Source of the DNA: Flavobacterium panacis | Lineage (GTDB): Bacteria; Bacteroidota; Bacteroidia; Flavobacteriales; Flavobacteriaceae | Length of the DNA: 64,000 nt | NCBI RefSeq assembly: GCF_024649945.1 | Contig: NZ_JANKMS010000009.1 | Span: 1 to 64,000 of the forward strand | Reading direction: 5' to 3' | In this document: positions 24,152 through 31,583 of the stretch, one piece after another | Position numbering within the stretch: position 1 is the first letter of the stretch | How the letters are laid out: each line of letters opens with the position of its first letter | The notes under the pieces: model-generated | Database searches by the model: none | What the model was told of the DNA's origin: nothing | What the model saw: the letters and a program-made list of their open reading frames with translations, nothing else | Made by a program: the position numbers and the translations under genes

Positions 24152-25621
24152 ATGAACCCACTACTATTAACCGACGGTTACAAAGTTGACCACAGAAGAC
24201 AATATCCAGACGGAACCACAATTGTATATTCTAACTGGACACCAAGAAAATCAAGAATTGAAACGGTTGATGAAGTCATCTTTTTCGGATTGCAGTATTT
24301 CATCAAAAAATATATCATTCATGACTTTGAAGAGGAATTCTTCAAAAAGCCAAAAGAAGAAGTGATTAAAAAGTATTCTCGAAGAATCAATAATTATTTA
24401 GGCGAAAATCTTGTCGGAATTAAACATATTGAAGACCTACATGATTTAGGATATATTCCAATGGTTTTTAAAGCATTGCCAGAAGGAGCAAGCGTTCCGT
24501 TGCGAGTTCCAATGTTTACGATGTACAATACGATTCCAGAATTTTTCTGGCTGACGAATTATTTCGAAACGTTACTTTCTGCAGTAGTTTGGTTGCCTTG
24601 TAACTCAGCAACAATTGCAAAAGAGTATAGAAAAGTATTAGACAAATATGCAGCAGAAACCTCTTCTGTTCCAGAATTCGTAGATTGGCAAGCGCACGAT
24701 TTCTCCATGAGAGGAATGGGAGGGATAGAAGCGGCATTAACTTCTGCAGCCGGACATTTATTAAGTTTCACAGGATCTGATACGATTCCAGCAATTGATT
24801 TCTTAGAAGAATATTACAAAGCTAATTCAGATCAGGAATTGGTTGCAGGTTCAGTTGCAGCGACAGAACATTCTGTGATGTGTATGGGAACAACTGAAGG
24901 CGAGTATGAAACTTTTAAAAGATTAATTACAGAAGTGTATCCAAAAGGAATTGTTTCTATCGTTTCTGATACTTGGGATTTATGGAAAGTTCTAACAGAT
25001 TATCTTCCAAGATTAAAAGAAGAAATCGTTTCAAGAGAAGGCAAAGTCGTAATTCGTCCTGACAGCGGTGATCCAGTTGATATTATCTGCGGAAATTCAA
25101 ATGGAAAAACAGAACAAGAGAAAAAAGGCGTTATCGAATTGCTTTGGGATGTTTTCGGTGGAACGACAAATGCTAAAGGATTCAAAGAATTGGTTCCACA
25201 AATCGGAGCGATTTATGGAGACAGTATTACCGTGGCAAGAGCAACTCAAATCTGCGAAAGATTAAAAGAAAAAGGATTTGCTTCTACAAATGTTGTTTTA
25301 GGAATCGGATCTTTTACATATCAATACAATACCAGAGATACTTTCGGGTTTGCAATGAAAGCAACTTACGGAGAAGTAAACGGAGAGGGAAGAGCCATCT
25401 TCAAAGATCCGATTACAGATGACGGAACTAAAAAATCAGCTAAAGGATTGATGAAAATCGATTTAATCGACGGTAAGTATCATTTAACGGATAATGTTTC
25501 TTGGGAAGAAGAAAAACAAGGCGAATTGAAGGAAGTTTTTAGAGATGGAAAACTTTTGATTGATCAATCGCTAAGTGAAATTAGAACAAGAGTAAAAAGT
25601 GAAGTGAACGTTGAAGCATAA
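24152..25621 (+). CDS. nadV: NAMPT/NadV-type nicotinamide phosphoribosyltransferase homologue
   Basis: At 489 residues it is close to human NAMPT (491). Motifs include DGYKVDHRRQYP (8-19), HDFSMRG (182-188), the catalytic-His region ATEHSV (237-242), RPDSGDP (302-308) and YGDSIT (355-360). It should join nicotinamide to PRPP to give NMN. The loop GIGSFTYQ (canonical NAMPT GSGGGLLQ) differs, so an alternative acceptor such as ADP-ribose pyrophosphate, as in the phage Namat enzymes, is possible. It is the last gene of the island, 77 bases after the glycohydrolase, and is followed by a strong terminator. Confidence 0.9.
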   Translation: MNPLLLTDGYKVDHRRQYPDGTTIVYSNWTPRKSRIETVDEVIFFGLQYFIKKYIIHDFEEEFFKKPKEEVIKKYSRRINNYLGENLVGIKHIEDLHDLGYIPMVFKALPEGASVPLRVPMFTMYNTIPEFFWLTNYFETLLSAVVWLPCNSATIAKEYRKVLDKYAAETSSVPEFVDWQAHDFSMRGMGGIEAALTSAAGHLLSFTGSDTIPAIDFLEEYYKANSDQELVAGSVAATEHSVMCMGTTEGEYETFKRLITEVYPKGIVSIVSDTWDLWKVLTDYLPRLKEEIVSREGKVVIRPDSGDPVDIICGNSNGKTEQEKKGVIELLWDVFGGTTNAKGFKELVPQIGAIYGDSITVARATQICERLKEKGFASTNVVLGIGSFTYQYNTRDTFGFAMKATYGEVNGEGRAIFKDPITDDGTKKSAKGLMKIDLIDGKYHLTDNVSWEEEKQGELKEVFRDGKLLIDQSLSEIRTRVKSEVNVEA

Positions 25622-25651
25622 TATCAAAGTTTAGAACGCATTTATAATCAA

Positions 25652-25792
25652 GTCCCAGAGGGACGAAATATTTATAGCATCATTTTTAAAGTATCACAAT
25701 AAAAGCCTTGTAGGGGTGATATATTTCGCTCCGCTGGAGCTTTGAATTGTGTGCCGCTGTTTTTGCTATAAATATTTAGCTCCGCTGGAGCT
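25652..25792. repeat. Three REP-like palindromes downstream of nadV
   Basis: GTCCC-AGA-GGGAC (25652-25664), GCTCC-GCT-GGAGC (25728-25740) and AGCTCC-GCT-GGAGCT (25778-25792) are linked by recurring ATATTTATAG/ATATTTCG segments. They form a compact REP cluster in the gap after the NAD island. No gene was found here. Confidence 0.75.
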
Positions 25793-25820
25793 TTCAGAAT
25801 AAGATATTAAATCACTAAGA

Positions 25821-25857
25821 CCTTTGTCAAAGTTTCAAACTTTGACAAAGGTTTTTT
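25821..25857 (+). terminator. Strong intrinsic terminator of the NAD island
   Basis: A perfect 15-bp inverted repeat (CCTTTGTCAAAGTTT and its complement) with one central base is followed by TTTTTT. It lies 200 bases after the nadV stop. Confidence 0.85.
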
Positions 25858-25871
25858 CGTTGTTGTTGTTC

Positions 25872-26001
25872 AATTGCCTCCAGTTTTAACTGGGGGAAAA
25901 ATATTGATGTTTTTAATTGGCTTTAGCCAAACATTGCAATTTTGGCTAAAGCCTTGTACTGTTGAAAATAAAAAAAACTCCAGTTAAAACTGGAGGCAAT
26001 T
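25872..26001. repeat. Nested inverted-repeat element
   Basis: Perfect 22-bp outer arms (25872-25893 and 25980-26001, core CCTCCAGTTTTAACTGG) enclose a second perfect 13-bp pair (25919-25931 and 25941-25953, GGCTTTAGCCAAA) around ATTGCAAT. It looks like a REP/BIME-type or MITE-like element. It could also terminate the minus-strand gene upstream, whose stop lies 9 bases away. Confidence 0.8.
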
Positions 26002-26010
26002 CAGTGTTTA

Positions 26011-26715
26011 TTAATTGCAATATTTTGTTTTAAATTCCTGAGCCTCTTTATTTGAATTAAATTTTATCAAGCGAAATCCTTCATTGAATTCAATTTTTTT
26101 CTCTGTAATCAATTTTCCAATCAAGAATTCGAAAAGAATATACGATCGATGTTCTTCATTGATGAAATTTAGATATTCTCTTTTAAAAGGAATTTTTTCT
26201 TCAGAAATAATGTGAATCAAAGTGTTCTGTAACTCATCTAGATGACGTTCTGAATTTAACTGAAAATGTTTTTCAATTTTAGTTTCGTTATGATTAAATG
26301 AAATTAGATTTTCGATTCCATTTCCATACATAGGACCATATCTGTAATTCTTCGTTTTTTCTCCAGAAAATGAATTTCCATAAACTACTAGATTTTCTAA
26401 TTCTGCATATTTATATCCAATCTCATTGATGATTAAGGAATCTTCTTTAAATGAGATTGTTCCCTCAAAATGGCCATTTAAATTTTCAAATTCTTTTAAT
26501 CTAATAGTAGCACTTATTATCTGTACTGCTAAAGGAATAGTTACAGGATAATAAAAATATTGGGGTAATTTATGATCTAACAAATGTTCTATTAAAAACA
26601 GTGCAAGTCCATATAATAATATTGCTCCAAAAGAAAAATAAGATAATTTTTCGGATCGAGTTAAATTGAAAAATTTAGGTTTTTCAGGAATAAAAATCGA
26701 AGCAGAAAAAAGCAT
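26011..26715 (-). CDS. Unknown protein with two membrane segments
   Basis: This 234-residue protein has probable transmembrane helices at about 25-45 (YFSFGAILLYGLALFLIEHLL) and 53-72 (QYFYYPVTIPLAVQIISAT), followed by a soluble domain rich in beta strands. Its start codon directly follows the nadD stop, so the two are co-transcribed. Not recognised; no functional motif was seen. Confidence 0.8.
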   Translation of the reverse strand: MLFSASIFIPEKPKFFNLTRSEKLSYFSFGAILLYGLALFLIEHLLDHKLPQYFYYPVTIPLAVQIISATIRLKEFENLNGHFEGTISFKEDSLIINEIGYKYAELENLVVYGNSFSGEKTKNYRYGPMYGNGIENLISFNHNETKIEKHFQLNSERHLDELQNTLIHIISEEKIPFKREYLNFINEEHRSYILFEFLIGKLITEKKIEFNEGFRLIKFNSNKEAQEFKTKYCN

Positions 26716-27297
26716 TTACTTCTTATAAAAATTATTATGATCAATATATTCCCAAACTTTCGGAGGAAGCAACGGCTGAATATTTTTTCCTTCTTTAATA
26801 TTATTTCGAATAAAAGTCGAAGAGATTTCTACAATCGGCGCATCGATAACATGAATTTTGGGATGCGATTTTAATTCCACATTTTCAGGTTCGTCAGAAA
26901 TTCTTGGATATACATAAATATCATGATTTTCTAGAATCACTTCATAGTTTTTCCATTTATGAAGTGTTTTCAGATTGTCTTCACCCATAATTAACGAAAA
27001 CTCATAATTTGGATATTTGTCTTGTAAATGTGCGAGTGTGATAACGGTATAACTCGGCTGAGGTAATTTAAACTCGATATCCGACGGTTTTATTTTTGGA
27101 TAATCTTCTGTTGCCAGAAAAACCATTTGCAAGCGCTGTTGATCGTCTAATAAAGTCGCTTTCTTTTTTAACGGATTATGAGGTGTAACCACCATCCAAA
27201 TCTGATCTAAATCGGCATATTCTGCCATATGATTGGCAATGATTAAATGGCCAACATGAATTGGGTTATATGTTCCGAAATAAAGACCTATTTTCAT
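26716..27297 (-). CDS. nadD: Nicotinate-nucleotide adenylyltransferase
   Basis: This 193-residue enzyme of NAD synthesis transfers AMP from ATP to nicotinate mononucleotide. The nucleotidyltransferase motif GTYNPIHVGHL (8-18, HxGH type) and the C-terminal motif SSTFIRNNIKEG (ISSTxIR) are intact. It belongs to the housekeeping yicC-gmk-nadD block, not to the NAD island on the other strand, though the two lie side by side. Confidence 0.95.
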   Translation of the reverse strand: MKIGLYFGTYNPIHVGHLIIANHMAEYADLDQIWMVVTPHNPLKKKATLLDDQQRLQMVFLATEDYPKIKPSDIEFKLPQPSYTVITLAHLQDKYPNYEFSLIMGEDNLKTLHKWKNYEVILENHDIYVYPRISDEPENVELKSHPKIHVIDAPIVEISSTFIRNNIKEGKNIQPLLPPKVWEYIDHNNFYKK

Positions 27298-27309
27298 TTT
27301 GTATAGTTT

Positions 27310-27399
27310 CGCAGAGAGTCGCTAAGATAGCACAAAGATTCGCAAAGTCTAAAAAAAAGCTTTGCGAATCTCCGTGTTTTTTCTTGGTGTATCTCTGCG
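27310..27399. repeat. Word-repeat hairpin (CGCAGAGA/GATTCGCAAAG type)
   Basis: Outer arms CGCAGAGA (27310-27317) and TCTCTGCG (27392-27399) enclose a perfect 12-bp inner pair, AGATTCGCAAAG (27336-27347) and its complement (27360-27371). The words match those at 18957-19109 and 43146-43311. Confidence 0.75.
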
Positions 27400-27408
27400 G
27401 AATAAAAT

Positions 27409-27981
27409 TTATTTACTTACGAAATCTTTCACTAACTGATGTGCTTCTTCCAAAGCTACAGAAAGATCATAGTTTTTGATGATTACATCAAATTGTGGAG
27501 CGGTTGCCAATTCTACAGATGCTTTTGCAATACGCATATTGATTTTATCTTCGCTTTCTGTAGAACGTTCTTTCAACCTTCTTTTAAGTTCGTCAACACT
27601 TGGTGGTTTGACAAAAACGGCTAAAGTTTGTTCAGGAAATTTGTGTTTAATACGAAGTCCGCCAGCAACATCAATGTCAAAAATTACATTTTTTCCTAAA
27701 GCCCAGATTCTTTCAATTTCAGATTTTAAAGTTCCGTAAAAGTTATCGCGGTAAACCTCTTCCCATTCCAGGAAATCTTCAGCTTTAATGTGTTTTTTGA
27801 ATTCCTCTAACGAAATAAAATAATAATCTTTTCCATTAACTTCTTCCCCGCGAGGATCACGAGATGCAGCCGAGATTGAAAATTCTAAATTTAAATCTTC
27901 CTGACCTAGTAAATGTTTTACGATAGTTGTTTTTCCTGACCCTGATGGCGCTGAAAAAACAATTAATTTTCCTTTGTTCAT
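27409..27981 (-). CDS. gmk: Guanylate kinase
   Basis: This 190-residue enzyme phosphorylates GMP to GDP. The P-loop APSGSGKTTI (about 11-20), the GMP-binding SRDPRGEEVNGKDYYFIS segment and the lid KRRLKERSTES are canonical. It is in the same direction as yicC and nadD, the common flavobacterial order. Confidence 0.97.
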   Translation of the reverse strand: MNKGKLIVFSAPSGSGKTTIVKHLLGQEDLNLEFSISAASRDPRGEEVNGKDYYFISLEEFKKHIKAEDFLEWEEVYRDNFYGTLKSEIERIWALGKNVIFDIDVAGGLRIKHKFPEQTLAVFVKPPSVDELKRRLKERSTESEDKINMRIAKASVELATAPQFDVIIKNYDLSVALEEAHQLVKDFVSK

Positions 27982-28005
27982 TGTGTGTTTATGTGTGATC
28001 TGTCT

Positions 28006-28602
28006 TTAAAAGCTAAATTCTTTTTCTAGAACAGATAGTAATTCATTATATGAAATTAATTCATCGACTTTTGGGTAATATTTTAAGTATGTTTTTGTAT
28101 TATCGAAAGAAAAATTGTTTGTATTCTTTCCGTTTCTAACATACACTTTGTATCCAATTCCATCTAGAACATCTTTTTTTGTTCTAGAGATTACTCTTTC
28201 ACCTCTATCTGAATCAATTTTTGGTTTGCCAAATTTATATCTTATGGCTTCCATGTTTGGAAGAAATTCGATATTTGTAATTAGTAAATTAAGCCAAATC
28301 AATTCCGCATCTTTTGGTTTTAATTTACCAATACTTTCTTTTGGAAAGTTGATTACGTTAATTTTTGTTACCTGAGGAACACTTTTAGCATAAGAATAAA
28401 TAATGACTTTCCAATTATTTTTTCCCTCATCAAACATTCTGAGAATATCAATACTATTGGTGATCGAATAATCTTTGTAAATGCGAATTTCTTGTTTATG
28501 TTCTAAAGTGTCTGATATTTCTAAAATCTTATTTATTTCAGATACTTCTTGACTAAAACAATTGAATATTATGAAAAAGAAAAAGATGAAATAAAACCTC
28601 AT
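28006..28602 (-). CDS. Unknown exported protein
   Basis: This 198-residue protein has an N-terminal signal (residues 1-17, FNCFSQEV). The mature part has no motif I recognise. It sits between yicC and gmk, two bases after yicC, where many relatives have no gene, so it may be a lineage-specific insertion. Confidence 0.75.
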   Translation of the reverse strand: MRFYFIFFFFIIFNCFSQEVSEINKILEISDTLEHKQEIRIYKDYSITNSIDILRMFDEGKNNWKVIIYSYAKSVPQVTKINVINFPKESIGKLKPKDAELIWLNLLITNIEFLPNMEAIRYKFGKPKIDSDRGERVISRTKKDVLDGIGYKVYVRNGKNTNNFSFDNTKTYLKYYPKVDELISYNELLSVLEKEFSF

Positions 28603-28604
28603 GT

Positions 28605-29465
28605 TTAGAGAACATTCAAAACTTGCTCTTTAATCTTCTCCAATTCATCTTTCATCATTACGACCAATTTCTGCATTTGCGCATGATTTGATTTAGAACC
28701 CATTGTATTGATTTCACGTCCCATTTCTTGAGTAATAAAACCAAGTTTACGTCCGTTAGCTTCAGAACCATTTAAAGTTTCTAAAAAGTAATCCAAATGA
28801 TTAGTCAAACGAACTTTTTCTTCTGTGATATCTAATTTCTCTAAATAATAGATTAATTCCTGCTCAAAACGGTTTTCGTCTACATTAACTTCCAATTCTG
28901 CAATTGCGTTTTGTAAACGATCCTTTATTGCCTGAATACGTTCTGGATCTAGCGCCAGCGTATCATTCATATATTGACGGATATTTCCGATTCTTAGCTT
29001 GAATTCTTTTTCAAGAGATTCGCCTTCATCTTTACGGAAATTTAGAATATTTTGAAGTGCCTCATTAATAATGATTTGAATCTGTTCCCAATCATTTTCG
29101 TCAATTTCTTCACGTTCTGTTTTTAATGTATCTGGCATACGAACAGCCATTTTCATTAATTCAGTCTCATCTGCATCGGGATTTACTTCCTTCAATTGTG
29201 AGATATAGCCTTTTACAACAGGTACGTTTACTTTAGTCGAAGTTTGTTCTGCAGTACTTTCTAAATAGATTGCAAAATCAATTTTTCCTCTTTCTAGTTT
29301 TGTTGAGATTTGAGTTCGTAATCCAAGTTCCATTTCGCGGTAAAGCGATGGCATTCTTACATTTAAATCTAAACCTTTACTGTTTAGGGATTTTACTTCA
29401 ACGGTAATTTTTTTTGTAGGCAATTGCAAAGAAGCTTTGCCAAACCCTGTCATAGATTGTATCAT
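28605..29465 (-). CDS. yicC: YicC/YloC-family endoribonuclease
   Basis: This 286-residue protein has the typical N-terminus MIQSMTGFGKA and the conserved C-terminal block KLGFITQEMGREINTMGSKS. Members are endoribonucleases involved in RNA decay. It heads the block with gmk and nadD. Confidence 0.93.
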   Translation of the reverse strand: MIQSMTGFGKASLQLPTKKITVEVKSLNSKGLDLNVRMPSLYREMELGLRTQISTKLERGKIDFAIYLESTAEQTSTKVNVPVVKGYISQLKEVNPDADETELMKMAVRMPDTLKTEREEIDENDWEQIQIIINEALQNILNFRKDEGESLEKEFKLRIGNIRQYMNDTLALDPERIQAIKDRLQNAIAELEVNVDENRFEQELIYYLEKLDITEEKVRLTNHLDYFLETLNGSEANGRKLGFITQEMGREINTMGSKSNHAQMQKLVVMMKDELEKIKEQVLNVL

Positions 29466-29559
29466 ATAATTGAGTATAAAGGCGCAAAGATAATTAAAAG
29501 TTTGCTGCTTTGTGTTGTAAATTGTAAATCAGTTTTGTATAGCTAATTTAGTACTATTC

Positions 29560-29907
29560 TTACGATAATGCTTTTATTACTTCGGCTACATTTTTTTGGC
29601 TGTTGCCGATGTAAATCTTGCCATCAATAATAAAAACAGGACGACTTAAGAAAGTGTAATGTTCTAAAATGTATTTTTTAAAATCGGCTTCAGTCAAAGA
29701 TTTGTCTTTTAATCCCATTGACTTGTACAATTGTGCTTTTTTGCTGAATAAAGCTTCATAACTTCCTGAAAGTTTATACATTTCTTCCAGTTGCTCTTCT
29801 GTAATTGGGTCTTGTCTGATGTCTTGAAAAACCAAATCGTTTTCCGGTAAACTTTTAATAATTTTTCGACAAGTATCGCAAGATGCTAAATAATATATTT
29901 TGTTCAT
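29560..29907 (-). CDS. ArsC/Spx-family thioredoxin-fold protein
   Basis: This 115-residue protein has an N-terminal CxxC (CDTC, residues 10-13) and the conserved LSRPVFIIDGK with its Arg, typical of the ArsC/Spx superfamily. Activity as an arsenate reductase is not certain; many such proteins are of unknown role. Confidence 0.85.
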   Translation of the reverse strand: MNKIYYLASCDTCRKIIKSLPENDLVFQDIRQDPITEEQLEEMYKLSGSYEALFSKKAQLYKSMGLKDKSLTEADFKKYILEHYTFLSRPVFIIDGKIYIGNSQKNVAEVIKALS

Positions 29908-29986
29908 GATTTTTGAATTTTGTTAGACTACAAAGAAAATTCATTTGAAACTTAAAAATGCCTAATTTTAGAAAAAAAATAAAAAT

Positions 29987-30442
29987 ATGAGTTCAGTTTT
30001 TGAAGTACAGAAAACAATTAGAGAAATTCTATTAAAAATTTTAGATAATCATTCTTTAGAACAATTAAATAAAGTTCCAGAGGGATTCAACAACAATATC
30101 ATCTGGAATGTTGGGCATTGCATTTCTTCGCAGCAAGTTTTAGTTTATAAATTATCTGGTTTGCCAACAATGGTTTCAGAAGAGTTTATTGCAAAATATA
30201 AAAAGGGAACAAAACCAGAAGGAGATGTTTCTCAGGATGAAGTTGATGAAATTAAAACTTTGCTTTTTACAACTTTAGAAAAAACAAAAAAGGACTTTGA
30301 AAGTGGTCTTTTTGTTGATTATAATGAATACACAACAAGCATGGGATTTACGCTTCGAAAAGTGCAAGACGCCTTAGATTTTAATAATTACCATGAAGGA
30401 ATTCATTCTGGAATGGCAATGAATCTTAGAAAATTAGTTTAA
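29987..30442 (+). CDS. DinB-family (DUF664-like) protein
   Basis: This 151-residue helical protein has three metal-type histidines in the DinB pattern (WNVGHCISSQQ, and two in NNYHEGIHSGM). DinB-fold proteins are thiol-dependent or metal-binding transferases. The specific function is unknown. It stands alone. Confidence 0.85.
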   Translation: MSSVFEVQKTIREILLKILDNHSLEQLNKVPEGFNNNIIWNVGHCISSQQVLVYKLSGLPTMVSEEFIAKYKKGTKPEGDVSQDEVDEIKTLLFTTLEKTKKDFESGLFVDYNEYTTSMGFTLRKVQDALDFNNYHEGIHSGMAMNLRKLV

Positions 30443-30447
30443 AATAG

Positions 30448-30472
30448 AAAATCCCGCTTGAAGCGGGATTTT
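30448..30472. terminator. Bidirectional terminator
   Basis: ATCCCGCTT and AAGCGGGAT around one central base, with A- and T-runs on both sides, lie between convergent dinB and rlpA. Confidence 0.85.
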
Positions 30473-30473
30473 T

Positions 30474-30965
30474 TTATTCTACTATAGTTTCAAGTGTAAC
30501 TTTCATAGCACCTGCACCTTTGTTTTTGGTGATATCCATAAAAGCTCTTTTGGATAAATCTATTTCGCGGGTCTTTACAAATGGACCTCTATCAGTAATT
30601 TTTACAATAACAAATTTTCCATTGGCTTCGTTGGTTACTTTCACTCTAGTTCCAAAAGGAAGTTTTTTATGAGCAGCAGTATATTTGTTGTTGTTGAATC
30701 TGCTTCCGTTAGCCGTTTTTCTTCCGTTAAACTTATCTGAATAATAAGAGGCGTGAGCGTTTTTCTTGTATGGTTTTAATTTTAAACCTTTGTCTGTAAA
30801 TACAGAATCTACTGGTAATGCAATAAGATTTGGTCTTGCGTTTTTAACAGTGTCCTGAATGATTTTGGGTTCTGTTGTAGGTTTGGTTTGGCTTATAACA
30901 TAAGTAAAGCCGCTAATTAAAGTTAGAGCGATTGTGGCGAATAAAATGTTTTTTTTATTTCTCAT
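30474..30965 (-). CDS. RlpA-like double-psi beta-barrel protein
   Basis: This 163-residue exported or membrane-anchored protein has a hydrophobic N-terminus (10-25) and a DPBB domain at about 70-160. ASYYSDKFNGRKTANG, LPFGTRVKVTN and ITDRGPF are canonical for RlpA, a septal peptidoglycan lytic transglycosylase in some bacteria. The SPOR domain found in enterobacterial RlpA is absent. Confidence 0.88.
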   Translation of the reverse strand: MRNKKNILFATIALTLISGFTYVISQTKPTTEPKIIQDTVKNARPNLIALPVDSVFTDKGLKLKPYKKNAHASYYSDKFNGRKTANGSRFNNNKYTAAHKKLPFGTRVKVTNEANGKFVIVKITDRGPFVKTREIDLSKRAFMDITKNKGAGAMKVTLETIVE

Positions 30966-31021
30966 GGGTTATTTTTTTTCAGACCTGGGGGGAGTTTGTA
31001 CAAATAATATGCCGAGATAAA

Positions 31022-31044
31022 AAAAGCCCTGATAAAGGGCTTTT
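31022..31044 (-). terminator. Terminator of the small membrane protein gene
   Basis: AAAAGCCCT / AGGGCTTTT stem with a 5-base loop and a T-run on the minus strand, just past the stop at 31058. Confidence 0.8.
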
Positions 31045-31057
31045 AAATTGGTATTTT

Positions 31058-31480
31058 TTAGAACCAAAGGTTCCACGGAATTCTACTTAAAATAAGTAAT
31101 AATCCTAATCCGTAAAAAATAGCAAAGGTTTTAAATTTAGCTTCGCTATTGATTAGTTTTTTATGTTTAGACCATCCAATTGTAATTAAAACGATGGCAA
31201 TAAGATTGATTAGTGGATGCTCTAAAGATGTTAATCTTAATTCTGCATTAGACATTTGTCCAAAAGCTGCTTTTCCTAATGGAGAAACAAAATATAAAAT
31301 CAGACCAATCAATAATTGAGTGTGAGTTCCGATTAAAGCAAATAAAGCGATTTTACGATCTTTAGCTGTAAACTCCTTTTTTGAAGTAACTCCGATGATG
31401 GCATTTACCACTGCAACCAGTAAAAGAAGCAATGCTAAGTATGCCCAGCCAGAGTGAAATTTTTGTAGAAAATTATACAT
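31058..31480 (-). CDS. Small polytopic membrane protein of unknown function
   Basis: The start is set at MYNFLQKF (31480), giving 140 residues; the longer in-frame start would add an unlikely leader. Four probable transmembrane helices are visible (about 12-32, 45-65, 88-105, 118-136), with His residues in FHSGW and GTHTQLL. It looks like a small cytochrome-b-like integral protein, but no family is certain. Confidence 0.8.
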   Translation of the reverse strand: MYNFLQKFHSGWAYLALLLLLVAVVNAIIGVTSKKEFTAKDRKIALFALIGTHTQLLIGLILYFVSPLGKAAFGQMSNAELRLTSLEHPLINLIAIVLITIGWSKHKKLINSEAKFKTFAIFYGLGLLLILSRIPWNLWF

Positions 31481-31525
31481 AAACCTTGTTTTTTGTTTGA
31501 AACAAATATAGCAAAAATGAGTAAA

Positions 31526-31562
31526 AAAAAGGGCATTAAACTTAAAAGTCAATGCCCTTTTT
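31526..31562 (-). terminator. Terminator of the Oar-like receptor gene
   Basis: AAGGGCATT / AATGCCCTT stem flanked by A and T runs, 22 bases past the stop. Confidence 0.8.
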
Positions 31563-31583
31563 ATTATTTAGGATGGTTCTTTA

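Noticed and set aside
14763..25621. Prophage remnant
   Set aside because: The gene set resembles some large-phage metabolic genes, but no capsid, tail, terminase, lysis or integrase gene is visible, and base composition looks like the surroundings.
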